A program made the translations under genes and the position numbers. From Glandiceps talaboti (taxonomy: Eukaryota; Hemichordata; Enteropneusta; Spengelidae), in NCBI RefSeq assembly GCF_964340395.1, contig NC_135553.1:22970449-23034448 (forward strand): a DNA stretch of 64,000 nucleotides. The letters are read 5' to 3'. Under the pieces are notes generated by a model. It did no database searches, was not told the origin of the DNA, and was given only the letters and a program-made list of their open reading frames with translations. Shown here in pieces: positions 22,944 to 35,943 of the stretch. Numbering within the stretch: the first letter of the stretch is position 1; every line of letters starts with the position of its first letter.

Positions 22944-25888
22944 ATGGAGCTGAACTCAGATTCTTTGCCAGACAAAACAAAATGTTCATTTTACTCTACA
23001 GACCAGTTCAATGAAGGTACTTGTACATCTTACTCCCAAAACTCGTTTTCTTTTTTACATTTGAACATCAGATCATTAGCTAAACACTACGATGATCTAG
23101 TATCTCTCTTAGTTATCTTAGATTGTAATTTTCATTTTCTTGGTTTGTCAGAAACGTGGTTAAATCACAATTCAGATCCTTCTTTTTATAACTTGCCATT
23201 GTATCAACTCATTACTTCTAACCGGGAAATTGCAAGGGGTGGGGGAGTAGCACTTTACGTTCACAATTCTCTATCTTTTACCCGTATTGACAACATCAGC
23301 ATTATGCACTGTGAATCGATCTTTGTAGAAACTGTCATTGATAACAAAGCAATCATAGTAGGTGTCAATTACAGAAAACCCAACACACCACATCTTGAAT
23401 TCCTCCATAGTCTTGAATCGTGTCTTGACCAGCTGTCTGCTTCAGGTAAATCCTGCATAATTCTTGGTGATGTGAACATTGATACTTCCACTGACAGCGC
23501 ACCTGCTATCCAGTACAATACTCTTCTAAATTCCTATAATTTCTACCAGATCATCAACACCGCCACCCGTATCACCGACAACACCAGTACAATCATTGAT
23601 CACTGCCTTACAAATATCACTAACTATTTTATCAACTGTGGTACACTTCAGTCCGACATCACAGATCACTATCCCATCTTTTGTATTATCAATCACCTCA
23701 AACATATACTGAAACCAGCAAACTCAGCCCAAATACTTAACTTTAAAAATTATAACCCTGATGCTTTCTTATCTGACTTGAATGCTACATCTTGGCAACC
23801 TGTCTATGACTGCACAGACCCAAATATTGCCTACGAAGCCTTTTACAACATATTTTATAACATCGTATCAAATCACGTTCATACCAAAACCGCCCGCCAT
23901 TCCAATAGTATCCGCAAACCCTGGCTCTCAAACGGCCTACTTAAATCAGTACGTACAAAACATAGGTTGTTCGCAAAAATGAAAAACAATCCCCACAATG
24001 TTAATTATAAACTTAAGTACAAAAAATATAGAAATATTCTAACAAAACTCCTCAAGTCGGTAAAGAAACGTTATTACTTCAATAAATTTCGATGGGCCCA
24101 AGGTAATATTAACAAGACGTGGCAGGTGATCAACGAAGTACTGAACAAATCGACTAACAAACTCTACCCACGCAAACTGATCTCAACGACGCCCAACAAT
24201 GGTCCTCTGACAGAAAGTTCTGATATAGCGAACGAATTTAACGACTTTTTCACAAGCATTGGTCCAAGCCTTGCGTCAAATATTACTTCAGCCACCAAAT
24301 TCACACAATATCTCGACGGTAACTATCTCAACTCTTTCTTCTTCCACCCTGTTTCTGAACAAGATGTTTTAAATGAAATCAAAACTTTAGACCCACGTAA
24401 AGCTGTTGGATACGACAATATTCACCCAAGACTTGTCACACATGCTGCACATATCATCGCTCGTCCTCTTGCACACATCATCAATTGTTCACTGAGCCAA
24501 GGAATAGTCCCAAATTCTTTAAAAATAGCCAAAATAATGCCAATTTATAAAAAAAGGTGCAGCTGACAACGTCAGCAACTATAGACCAATCTCAATTCTC
24601 CCTACATTTAGTAAAATTATAGAGTCACTTGTAAATAAACAGTTTATCAATTATCTTGAAACTAAACATATTCTTTTAGATACACAATTTGGATTCCGAA
24701 AAATGTATAACACAAAATTGGCCCTTGCAGACCTGGTCTCTGATATTAGTGAACAACTAGACAATGGATTCATCACCTTCGGCATTTTCATTGACCTAAA
24801 GAAAGCATTTGATACCATAAACCACGACATTTTAATTCATAAATTAGAACATTATGGCATAAGAGGCATTCCACTACATTGGTTTAAAAACTACCTCACA
24901 AACCGACAGCAATACGTTACCATTGACAATATATCATCCCCCTATAAACACATTCAATGTGGCGTCCCACAAGGATCGATTCTTGGCCCCATTCTTTTCT
25001 TAATATATATCAACGACATAGCAAATTCTACCAACTCCTTCCAGTTTCGACTTTTCGCAGATGACACTAACTTATTCAAATCTATCGAAGGAAACGAGAT
25101 TAATCTTACCCACATAAATGTAGATTTTCAGAAGGTGTGTGATTGGTGTGGAGCGAACAAACTAACGGTCAATGTTGAAAAAACAAATTACATGGTCATC
25201 AAAACACCCCGTAAAGCTGTGAACATAGAGGGTAGTTTGGGAATAGATGGAAATGAATTGATCAACGTCTCCTCGACAACGTATCTTGGAGTTTCTCTTG
25301 ACACCAATTTTAACTGGAAGTCCCACATCCAAAAAGTTGTCAAATCTATTGCCCCAAAGATCGGACTTATCTCACTACTCCGACACTTTATTCCGAAATC
25401 TATTCTTCTGTTATTGTACAACTCCCTAATTCTTCCACATATAAGCTACTGTGTCGAAATCTGGGGGAATACTTACACTTCTTTCTTGGAACCAATATAT
25501 TTACTACAAAAGAAATTTACACGTCTTATCACTTTCTCTGACTTTCGTGCACACACTGTCAGTCACTGACCCTTTATTCAAACAGCTACATATTTTACCA
25601 ATTCATAAACTTTGTTCATTTCACACCTGCCTCTTTACTTTTGATTTGTTACACAATCACTTTGCCCATGATGCAAACCGCTATTTGGATACAATTTCAC
25701 ATTCCTATTCTACTCGTTCCGCTACACATCGCAATTTCTACGTACCCAAAGTTAACCTAACACAAAGTAAACACAGTATAAGATATGCAGCCACTCATCA
25801 CTGGAATTTATTACCAAGACACATTAAAGACATCACTGATAGGAATAGATTCAAATCAATTTTAAAGGCTCACCTGAGTAATTCGTAG
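22944..25888 (+). pseudogene. LINE ORF2: endonuclease-reverse transcriptase, two frameshifts
   Basis: The first open segment (22944-24566) begins with an apurinic-like endonuclease domain: LNIRSL, LGLSETWL, GGGVALYV, ILGDVNID and TDHYPIF are the usual landmarks. It enters the reverse transcriptase (KAVGYDNIHPRLV) and breaks at 24551-24557, where a run of seven As shifts the frame and a stop follows. The next segment (to 25569) holds FIDLKKAFDTINHDIL (catalytic Asp), GVPQGSILGPILFLIYIND and the FADD active site near 25053-25064. A second break near 25550, consistent with a ~10-base insertion, moves the C-terminal region (HWNLLPRHIKD..FKSILKAHL) to a third frame ending at 25888. No RNase H domain is seen. 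The copy cannot make an intact protein. Confidence 0.9.
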
Positions 25889-26210
25889 GAAACACATGAC
25901 ATGTATTTTTTTTCTCTTATTAGTATAAATTTTATTTAAATTATTGAGACATGTAAATATTTTGTACAATTATTGTTTCGTATTTGTAGATATCCCTTTC
26001 TTTTCTTACTTTTTGTTGCCCAGTTACACACTTGTATTTTTTTCTTCTATATTTATTTTGTCAGGGTCACAGACTAGACTAGTTCAGATCGAACTATTTC
26101 TGTGGCCCTCACCAGATATATTATCAAATCAACCTCCTTTTTGAAATGTACATAAAAATGTTATCCTGTTTTTATATCTGGTGAATAAACAATTCAATTC
26201 AATTCAATAT
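25889..26210 (+). other. LINE 3' UTR and pentamer tail
   Basis: AT- and T-rich non-coding sequence with GGTGAATAAACAATTCAATTCAATTCAAT at its end. AATAAA sits just ahead of the tail. Confidence 0.75.
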
Positions 26211-26229
26211 TTGTTGAATGGTTTATTCC

Positions 26230-26330
26230 ATGATGTCTCCTGAAGAGTAGGCATGTCCCATGTCCAACGAGGAGACACAACATGAGTAGGCATGTTCCAT
26301 GTCCAACGAGCGGAAACAACATATCTAAGT
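26230..26330. repeat. Two-copy ~45-base tandem repeat
   Basis: GAGTAGGCATGTCCCATGTCCAACGAG occurs twice with small changes. The open frames across it are not conserved as protein. Confidence 0.7.
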
Positions 26331-27400
26331 CTGGTTTAGGTTCACAATACAAGAGTTGTTGCGTGATCAGAGTAGTGATATCAAGAAATCGAATTGTAAT
26401 TTTTTGTGTATCAAACCCAATCATAGCTGGGACTATGTTATTCTCAATCACTTGTTTTATTAGAGTTTCAGCCACACTTTAACCCCCTTAAAAGAATCTG
26501 AATGAATAAGAAATATATTATAGTACCTCCACATCGGTCACAAAACCATCAATATAAGTATCCTTATCGCCAGTATATTTAAAACATAAACCAGCATATA
26601 TTGGTCTCATTAGCACTTTCTCACAGTATTCATAGAAAGCCACTTAGTGTTGGCTCCGTCACATTACTAGATTGTATGTCTGGGTGGTCAAAATCAGTGT
26701 ATTTACAATGCTCTATAGCATAACACTAGTAGGTAAATTATTACAGAATACGACAGTTTCTGTACTATAGTTCAGATTGAGTTCAATTCTGTACTTTTAT
26801 GCTGATGAGGTGGACGTTTCTGTACTTTCCCATTAGCGCCTGTCTAATCGGATTATACTCGATCTGAAAAATAGTTCAGATTGCGAATCGGAAGTGATTT
26901 GAATACATTTGCATTTAGTTCAGAATATATTCATGAGTTCACCCCGATAACCGGGCAGTAAACAAATGAATATTCAAATCTATCTCGCTTGCATGTGATT
27001 CAAGGCGTGTACACTAGTTAGTTAGTTAGTTAGTTGTCTGTGTTTGACCACATGAAGGCGGAGGGGGAGGGTGCAGAAGAAAAGGGTTACACACATGTAT
27101 GATATGAATTATGATGAGAGCTACATTTAATGTACATGTCAGTTGACATGTACATACGAACTGACATGTATACGTACATGTACTACGCTAGCATGTAAAC
27201 GTTAGCAAAAATTCTTACTACTACATCAGACCACTAAAATACTAGAGTGGTCTGAGCTACTACTACTTGCAAAATGTGTTTACAAGCATTTCCATGTAGG
27301 TCAATGAAATATCACCTATGTGGGTTATACTTCAATAGTCGGTCAAACAGCGTAAAGGTCTACATTCTACAATGATAAATACATTCGATGTTAGTCAAAG
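26331..27400. other. Non-coding, small hairpins
   Basis: No gene seen. It holds a (TTAG)n run near 27015-27035, a palindromic ACATGTCAGTTGACATGTACA block near 27130-27185, and a short hairpin around 27220-27260 (ATCAGACCACT / AGTGGTCTGAG). Confidence 0.5.
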
Positions 27401-27409
27401 AGGACAACA

Positions 27410-27604
27410 ATGACAGACATGATTGTTCAAATCGATGCGACCGAAGATGAATTCACGGTGTATATTTGGTGGCGTCGCCTTTGAATTGATGATGATGATG
27501 ACGACTCGTCCGACCTAGACTGTTCTGGTCTAGTTTCAAGTGAAAGTCAGAATTATCACGGTGCCATTGATTATACTAACTGTGATGAAACTCGCCCACT
27601 CTAG
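27410..27604 (+). pseudogene. Short acidic open frame interrupted by one stop
   Basis: From the ATG at 27410 the frame reads 24 codons (MTDMIVQIDATEDEF..WWRRL), meets TGA at 27482-27484, then continues 39 codons with a run of six Asp and DSSDLDCSGLVSSES before TAG at 27602. One stop in an otherwise open, acidic frame could be a decayed exon or chance. No family recognised. Confidence 0.25.
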
Positions 27605-28514
27605 TCTCTATGACTTCATTAGCCCCAAAATGCAAGAACATAATAATGGTATTATAAATCGATGTTCATGCCTGCTCTGACTGTCGCCTGTTTTTTGTTT
27701 TCTTACATCTTATACAATTTTAAATTGTTAGCTTTGTATTTCCTGCATTAATGTTGAAAACTGGTCTTTTTAAATGCGCAGGTAAAATAGTGTTTTAATC
27801 TAGTGTCACAGATGACATATTCATATTTTCAGTAAACTAATATTTTTACAACATCGCATGTCCTAGTTTGACTGAAAGGTCAATAGACTGTCTCAAGGAT
27901 ATCGGATTCAGACCACACAGGATTCCAAGCATACTCGAATACATGAGACGACAGTCTGCATTTAATAAATATCTGGGATTCATAGTGATCATTCATCAAT
28001 GTGTAGCCGAGGTATATATGGCGCCCTCACTTTGTCTTTATTTCATACCTTTGTTTTTCCTACTAGTTTTAATTATGTATGCATTTCTTTTGATTGATGT
28101 CCACCTATGCTTTGCTACATAGCCACCTGTTTGATTTAGACATCTTATGAATACTTAGTTATATGTTTGATTTGTGTCTTCGTGTCACTGTACAACAGTC
28201 CTCAGAGCAGTACACAAGTGTCTCTGTTGCAGTCAAACTAGTTGTCCACGTTGCCTTTGTATTGGGATGGTCAAGGGAGTTTGGTCCAAGAAGTCCCGGA
28301 GCTCCGCCAATAGATGTACAGGGTGTTCTCGTGTACCCGAAGTTACTTACAGTGCGGGCTAACAAACCTTGGAAATATAACTATTTCCAGAATTAGTGGT
28401 ATATTGGCTGTGCTTATGGTTATTGCAGTGGTTTCTGCCGTCGCCGTGCATACGGAGAGGAAACGTCCAGAAAACTGTAAACGTGAGTGTTCCTGCATTC
28501 TGACTACTCTGAAG

Positions 28515-28620
28515 CATTAAATTGTCGTACGTTGTTGCTGTAGAAGTGTAATTATACTGCAGAACTGAAAGTGTCGTACGTTGTTGCTGTAGAAGTGTAA
28601 TTATACTGCAGAACTGAGAA
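28515..28620. repeat. ~54-base direct duplication
   Basis: GTCGTACGTTGTTGCTGTAGAAGTGTAATTATACTGCAGAACTGA occurs twice in tandem, nearly identical. Confidence 0.9.
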
Positions 28621-28965
28621 GAGGCAGAGCTGTGTCCAGGAGACTGTCTTATTAAGATATTCTGTGTTGTGTGTACGTGTCGCCGTCGGTACAGTATAAA
28701 GGGCGTGACTTTAAAAGCGTGTGCTATTGTGTTGTGTTGAAGTCCGTGAACTATTGCTCAATTATTCTCTTTCTTGTCGTGACATTTATTTAAACTAGAA
28801 ATTCTGAACTACTACTATTATTTCGTCTAAATATAACCTGCTGTTGTAGGAGTGTACGTCGTCTTTCTTAAGTTTTGTGGAACTAGACGTGTTCTCGCCA
28901 AGTGTAGGAGTTGCTGAACTAAACTTATTGTTTTACGTGCGGTGTACTAACAATCAAGTTTCGCT
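28621..28965. other. Non-coding stretch between two short repeats
   Basis: TATAAAGG near 28695 looks like a core promoter but no coding sequence that I trust lies downstream. Confidence 0.35.
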
Positions 28966-29100
28966 CAAGAATAGTGGCAGCCATCTTATACACGCAAACT
29001 TTATAGTGGCAACCATCTTGTACATGCAAACTTTATTCTGTTTCTTTCATTCAAGAATAGTGGCAGCCATCTTAAGATCTTGTAGACGCGAACTTTATTC
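28966..29100. repeat. Three-copy repeat, AATAGTGGCAGCCATCTT..CGCAAACTTTAT
   Basis: Copies begin near 28968, 29003 and 29052. A ~35-base unit with variable spacing. Confidence 0.8.
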
Positions 29101-30100
29101 TACTTTTTATGTATTTAGTTCCTCCCGTTTCAGCTTCGTGACATTTAATTACTTGCAGTTCCGGCGATATTTGATAGTCAATTTAAAACTACTCGTTGTA
29201 ATATTATTTCACTATACACATCAACTTAGGATACTTATGGTAATATTATTTTCATTTGTATAAATCAACTCAAGACAATTTATCGTACTATTAATTAATT
29301 TTTGGAATTTAGAAATAACCTATTGTAAACTAAATATTAATCTTTGAGAACGGATCCGATAGTGTTTACTTTTCCTACTGAAAGCTTATTTTGTAGATAT
29401 TGTGATTTATGTTGATAAGTAAAAGCATACTATCAGTTCATTCATACCTATATAATCTCGTGCTATTAATTTCACTATTTATAACTACTGTCCCTGAACC
29501 CAAGTCCCCACGACGGCATCGATCATACGCAACCTTAGCCCCGTCCGTAAGACTGTGTTGCTTACAAATGTTTTGAGAATACTTTTAGGGCATGATAACG
29601 CCCGGAAAAGCGTTATATGGATTGCATTAATTATTTGGCCATTGGCCATGCGTTATGTAAATTGAGACTTTAAGAACGTCACAATAAAGAACACTTGGGA
29701 GAGGCACTCAGTTCTGGATAGGGACACTTGGCTTCGCGGGAAGTCAATGAACGAGGCACTATGCTGGGTGCTTGCCTTGGTTTTGAGTGTAGATTTAAAC
29801 ACAAACTGTGTCTAGTCTGAGATAATTCCCTTTTAAAGTTCAAGTGTGATCCTGGTACGTACATACAGAAGTTGAGTCGGATATGAGATATAAGAGTGAT
29901 TCGAGTGTTATTACTTGATCTGTCAGCTGTGTGCGAAGATCAGAAAGTAATACTAGCATCGTGAGTATGCGCTCGCTTATGGTTTTGCATACCTTGGACT
30001 GCCTGTCATTCAGTATTGTTTAAGCCTACTTCTAAAGGAAAATGGTCTGTAAAGGGACTGCTTTAGTTGTCACAGTGCCTTTGTGGATTTATAAATCGAT
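29101..30100. other. Non-coding, no gene seen
   Basis: AT-rich DNA with scattered short frames; an AATAAAGAACACTTGGGAG word near 29683 could be a processing signal of an unrecognised element. Confidence 0.4.
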
Positions 30101-31210
30101 TTATGACAAGTGAGTCTACCTATTTTTTTTCCGACCCACTCGTGCGATACACCAATCACCGTGTATTTAGCTTTGTATACAGTGTATGGTTTTTATGTTG
30201 TGCTCAAAAAGGGAGTCATTTTATGAACATCCGTTGCCATGGTAACCAAAAATCACCATAATATGTTAACTGTTTTTCAAAATGTGACATCAAACATGGA
30301 AAAAAATACTATTTAGTAAAAGATGTTCCTTGTATTTACTATGTATGAGTTGATTTTAACTGTTGTAAAAAAAATTACCTAAAATAGGAGAACGATCGAA
30401 CAGTACACTTTAACATGTTGTTCTGGTTAACTACATACGAATTTTACAGATGATTTAATAATAATTTATTTTATTTGCAAATTGACCACCCTGTATGAGG
30501 TAGTTTGTAATGCAGAGTTCAAAACGAGTGGTCATTTTATGATTATCAGTTTCCATAGTAACCAAAATAACCAGGTCACGTAGATCTTTTTAAAAATTAG
30601 ACATAAACACTACATTAGACATTACTGTTAGCCTGTACGAGTTGGTGATATCTGTTGTTACACAGCCTGTAGGAGAGCTGTTTCCTTGGAAACAAATGCT
30701 ATGATTTACTAAAAGATATACCTCTGATATATACCACCAACAAATGAATGATTTTGGTATTAAATACATCCTACCTTGAATATTTTGTTACACTGAGTCC
30801 AAAAACAAAGCCTGTTACCATAGTTTTTTAGTTTAATGAGTTATTGCATAATTAATGATTCCCTTACGGGAGGCATTCAGTTTAAATCTGGTATGAACAT
30901 CAGTTACCATAGTAACCAAAATCACCACCTCACATATATCTTTTTAAAAATTAGACATATACATTTAAAAACAATAAATTTAGGACAAATCTTCATTACT
31001 GTTAGCCTGTATGAGTTGTTGATATCTGTTGTACCACAGACTGTCTAAAGTAGGAGAGCTGTTTCCTTGGAAACATAAAGTACGCTTACAAATGCTATGA
31101 CTTAGTACAAAATATGCCTCTAATATATAACACCAACAAATGAATGATTTTCGTATTGAAATACATCCTACCTTGAATATTTTGTTACACTGAGTCCAAA
31201 TAAAATATGA
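30101..31210. repeat. ~380-base tandem repeat, about three diverged copies
   Basis: Each unit carries TTATGAACATCAGTTACCATAGTAACCAAAATCACC, CTTTTTAAAAATTAGACAT, GTTAGCCTGTATGAGTTG, GAGAGCTGTTTCCTTGGAAAC, CAACAAATGAATGATTTT and TTGAATATTTTGTTACACTGAGTCC. Copies centre on about 30220 (most diverged), 30530-30830 and 30890-31210. Confidence 0.85.
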
Positions 31211-33290
31211 CTAAAGTGAGTGGTTGTGAAAATTTAATATGTATATATGTCAGAAGATCTGTGCTGATTACAGAGTCAGATTACGATCCAGTATCAAGGG
31301 GTCAGGCCCGACTACATCTGAGGCATGCAAGGCAGACATACACATACTGCTATTGTAAGGAAAATAGGCCTTCACTACAGTTTTCTAGTAAACATTACAC
31401 ATACATGTTAGCGACCGTTATCAAAAATGATATAATAACAACACATAAGTAATGGTATACACATGAAAATCAGTGAAAATACAAATCTCGTATCCTTTGA
31501 ACAATGTCCTCTTACATTTACAAGAATGTACACCAACTATTAATTTCAGCTGCACATACCTTATGCGATTTGAACATAGAGGTTATTTCCACCTAGAAAT
31601 GTAGCCCTCACATGTTCATTGAATATTAGGTATCCTGCAACTCCGTACAGGTGTAAGGTTTCAACGATATGAACTCACGCGACAGATTCAAATATGGCCG
31701 GCCTGTCTTTATATCACAGTATCATGTAGTCTGCACGAATATTTATCACTTTCAGAATAACTTTAAAGGGCTGTAAAATTATCCATGGAAGTGTAACCCA
31801 CGGTTTATCACACAGGTTCATTAATGCATGTCTGCAACCACAAGACGTAATCCTAATGTAATACTGAGTAATTAAAGACCAAGCTGAGAATCACTATCTT
31901 TCTTGGTTAATATTTGTAAGACATAAAACAAAACAAAATTCTGATCCAATAATTATATTGCAAATGCATGCTGAGGTACGTGTTGAGAACTGTTGACTGT
32001 GGCCTATTCTGATCTAGCTCTTTAGTAGTCCTATAATATGCGTTCCGATAGTCCCATGATGTGTCGTAGTATCATGGCGCAAGTATCTAGTGTTAGTTCT
32101 GATTATGACTATCGCCAACATACACGATTGTCAAAAGTGTATTAGAGTACCGTTTATTTTTCTTCAGAGTTTAATTGTATTCTCCATGAGGTTTGAATCA
32201 AACGCATAGAGAATGTTATTGTAACCATAGACCTTACACATGGTGTAACAACGTCAATGTGACAACAAATTCATCAACACACAACAAGACAGACATTTGG
32301 GAATGTTGTGAAAGTCTCCCAAAAGACTACCGACGAAAACTGTGACATAAAAATAAAAGATATTTTTATCCAAGTTTGAACAGTGTTACAATTGGTGTAT
32401 ATGAGTATGTGAGTGTGCATGCCAAGTTACACAGTCTGATAAATCAGACTGTTACACGTTCGTACTCTCAGCCAGTCCGGGTTGTCACAAACACAAACAT
32501 TACATGACTTAGTGGTAGACCATTTGATATCGGGGGGGGGGGGGGGGCTTGCACGATTTGGAGAAAAATAGATGCCAAATGGAGTTGCATGAGAAAAAAA
32601 TCCGGATATAAATGTGTGATGAAAAAAGATGGACCACTGGCACTGCTGATAGAAAGAAGTCTTTATCTCTCCAACCAGGACACTTGTCAAATCATGACAA
32701 ACATCTTCAAACACATGTCGAGGACCAGTCAGTTTCTTTAATCTATGGAATATATGTATTTGTTGTTGTCTCTGTTTCTTTCATAAAGTTTTTAATTATT
32801 ACTTCGTGTAAGGTTCAAACATAACTATACATAAGCTACCACACTACAAATGTAGTTACAGAACATGCCATGTAAATGTTTGGCTGTTTCACAAGCAGTG
32901 CTTCACTTATCATGGGGCAAAAGTGAACTTGGAGGTTTCGAAACGGTAATCTTCATACTATTAGATAGTTTATAAAAGAACGAACTCAATCTAAATTGTT
33001 CTAGCCTCGTCAGTATGAATTTATCAGAAGGGATGAATATAATTTCTATTTCGGACACTACATGTATCGACACTACAAATCAAATTCAAGTTTCTATTAC
33101 ACAATAGGTATGACCTCCTAAAGTTCTCTAACATAAAAGTGACTTTACTATACATGCAATATTAATACCCCTATACCGATGTTACAGACCCACTTTTATG
33201 ACATGGGAAAATTTTTTAAAACCTTGTATTTACTTTAGTGTTTCGAAGTTGGGACATATTAACTCAGAGGCTATGAATAAACCAAAATTT
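31211..33290. other. Non-coding, no gene seen
   Basis: Holds a 16-base G run at 32532-32547 in the context ATATCG(n)CTT, the same immediate context as the SINE tail at 8668. No exon with a recognisable domain. Confidence 0.5.
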
Positions 33291-33294
33291 GCCC

Positions 33295-34915
33295 GTAAAT
33301 AGAAACAAAAAACTCCAGATCTACCAGGGGGAAAGCCCCTAGGATTCCCTCACCCCAAAGGTCACCTATGCATTAAACCAACAATAAGAATCACTAAAAT
33401 TGGTTTTACGGGTAAAAAAGACACTTCCAAAGCTTCTAGGGGTAACCCTCGGACCCCATAAGAGTTGGACAAATCCCAGTATCCAGCTCTTCCCGATACC
33501 TCTTTACTGTCAAGATACTATGAAGACTTTATTTCAAAAGAATTTCAACCATGTGTATTTGCTTTTTTACATGTTGGTGTTGTATTGTAAAACTCGGAAA
33601 TTATTGTCTGAATGTGTCTGTGAATAGCCTAAAAATTGGCTTTTAGAGGAACCAGATTTAAACTGAATGCCTTCCGTAGGGGTAGTCTTTCAATTTCATG
33701 ATTTATGCAAGAAATTTAGCTCTATATCTGTGATTTTTTCAAGACCCAGTGAAAGTTAGTTGTCAAAAACGTTGTTCAAATGCCAGGAAAGCTTGCCATC
33801 CTCGACTTACTCGGCTTTCGTGATCCCCTACATACATGGAATATGTACACCCATTTCAAAGGCAAATAATAAACGAAATTGTAACCCGCATAACATTGCT
33901 ATTACACATCACAGAGTTTACAACATACATATGGTACGCATCCTAACAGTTGAATGACTTTAATACAATAAAGTGATACAGTATAATTATTGCCCTACTT
34001 CATCCCTGGGTAAAGTGTATAACATTCTTGTTTCGATCGAGATTGACAGACGCACCATCTGCTTCAAATCGCAAACATGCGTGAAAAGTGTGACATGAGC
34101 AGACGATCGTGACTGTATATTTTTGCAATAAAGCTTACAGATGATGTGTATTTTTAGTACTCACCTCCTTGCCTTGATGTAATAATCTTCGGATTCAATG
34201 AAAATATCAATACAAACACTAGGAACCCCTGAAAACATAGTCTTTCTCAGTTTAGAACAGCGTGCATATCCATACCTGAGCTTCCTGGCCTACCTTACAT
34301 CGACGTTGATGGCGCACTTTCGAAACAAAGCGCATGTGCGACCAGATGATCGATCGATTAACTACGCAAATTGCTCATTAATACTCATGGGATTTTTACC
34401 AAAACCTAAGAAGGTCTTGCCATTACCCTACAGAATACGTTTTCAAAATTTGGTTTCAATTGAGCCAGCCGTTTTGGAGACAACGATGCCACAGAGACAC
34501 ACAGAGACAGACACACACACAGGCTTTCATCCACTAAATACATCTCTTCCTTACAGAAGAAAAACACCCCTAGGGGAGACACACCGTACAACCCCCCTCC
34601 CGAAAAAAGTGGACACATCCTAGCCTCAATGCTCCACCTCGTACTGTCAAGATGCTATGAAACTTTATCAAAAATGTTTCACCCATATGTAATTGCTTTT
34701 CACATGTTAGAGCTGTCTTGTAAAGCTTGGAAATTATTGTCTGAAAGTATCTGTGAATAGCCTAAAACTTGATTTTAAGATAAATAAATCCTCCAGGGCT
34801 TCTAGGGGAGACCCCTACCTCCTCCCTTCACAAGAGGTAGACATGTCCCAGTTTCAAAGCTCTTCCCTCTACAGCTTACTGTCAAGATGCTAGGAAACTT
34901 TATCCATGGGGTCAG
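33295..34915. repeat. Diverged ~260-base repeats with CTTCTAGGGG and TACTGTCAAGATGCTATG
   Basis: Units at about 33300-33660, 34560-34790 and 34790-34910 share GCTTCTAGGGG(A/T)A, GGACAAATCCCAGT / GGACACATCCTAG, GCTCTTCCC, TACTGTCAAGATRCTATGAA, ATTGCTTTT.ACATGTT and GGAAATTATTGTCTGAA. Unrelated sequence (33661-34559) lies between the first two; it includes GCCGTTTTGGAGACAACGATGCCACAGAGACACA. Confidence 0.8.
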
Positions 34916-34935
34916 TGACTTTTTGTCGGCATAAT

Positions 34936-34995
34936 GGTAAAAACCACTACCTCCCCACCCCCACCCCACCCCACCCCTCACCCCCACCCCCGGCT
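34936..34995. repeat. C-rich (CCCCA)n stretch
   Basis: Degenerate CCACCCC repeats on the plus strand; low complexity. Confidence 0.8.
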
Positions 34996-35454
34996 GGAGA
35001 AACTGACCTATCGGTCTGAATGTCGGAGCTCACCAATCAAGTTTTCGATTTTCATTGTCAATGTGTCATCACACAATGGCATAAAAATCTATCAATATAT
35101 TTATTTAAAGATCAAACATGTACGTATTGAAATATGTTTCCTAAATACAATTTGTGTGTTAGTCTCTGTATTACCCTGTGCGAAAACCGAACAGAAAATT
35201 GTGGCAACAACAGTAGGTATTCAATATTGGCGTCATAAAATCTGGATATCAAAAGAAGGAAAGAAAAAAAGTTGCCAGCACAGACGAAGGAGAAAAGAAT
35301 AATTCACAGGCAAGCACATGGGGAAAACAACTCTCCACCAATCGTCCAAGCCCCCTAACTACAAATAGTTGCTTCTCTTAATTGGCCGGGTCCATCAGCT
35401 GGTCTCAATGGTAAGATCATGCAAAGAGGTACGAAGTTGCGTAGTCAAACAAAC

Positions 35455-35512
35455 AAACAAACATACATACATACATACATACATACATACATACATACAT
35501 ACATACATACCT
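35455..35512. repeat. (CAAA)n(CATA)n microsatellite
   Basis: About four CAAA units followed by about twelve CATA units. Confidence 0.95.
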
Positions 35513-35611
35513 ATACAAAGATAATTAGTAGAACAATCCTGATAAATAAACTGAGTCCTGACTTTTCGGATAAAATATTCATTCACAAAAGATATCTCGG
35601 CAAGATATGAC

Positions 35612-35943
35612 GAGGTCTTCACATCATGACAATATATACATAGATACACACTGACGAAAACGGCAAATAATACTCGCAAATGGCTGTGTCTAAACACATG
35701 AGAGAAGACAAGGCTACATTTCAATAGAAGATAGACTTTTAGTCATCTCGTATTCCTGACACATGTACATAAAGTACGAGGTCTTCACCTCATGACAATA
35801 TATACATAGATACACACTGACGAAAACGGCAAATAATACTCGCAAATGGCTGTCTAAACACATGAGAGAAGACAAGGCTACATTTCAATAGAAGATAGAC
35901 TTTTAGTCATCTCGTATTCCTGACACATAAAGTACAGTTTGTT
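35612..35943. repeat. Recent 166-base tandem duplication
   Basis: GAGGTCTTCACMTCATGAC..TAAAGTAC is repeated head to tail from 35612 and 35778. The copies differ by one substitution, a missing TG near GGCTGTGTC, and CATGTA near the end. Confidence 0.95.

Larger units (their letters stand above)
22522..26210 (+). mobile_element. CR1-superfamily non-LTR retrotransposon, 5'-truncated and decayed
   Basis: The element joins the tandem repeat at about 22521 and reads through an ORF1 remnant, an endonuclease-reverse transcriptase ORF2 with two frameshifts, a ~300-base 3' UTR and a tail of AATTC-type pentamers at about 26187-26207. Short simple-repeat tails instead of poly(A) are typical of the CR1/L2/Daphne/Crack group. 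The 5' end lies inside ORF1, as expected for incomplete target-primed reverse transcription. I could not find a clean target-site duplication. Confidence 0.88.

Noticed and set aside
27868-28010. Possible exon (TERSIDCLKDIGFRPHRIPS..HQCVAE) between CCTAG and GTATAT
   Set aside because: Borders are acceptable but the peptide has no recognised domain and no neighbouring exon in phase.
28174-28362. Cysteine-rich frame (CLCCSQTSCPRCLC..ANRCTGC) suggesting a zinc-binding exon
   Set aside because: The Cys spacing fits no family I can name, an overlapping frame is equally open, and no splice partner was found. Worth a profile search but not called.
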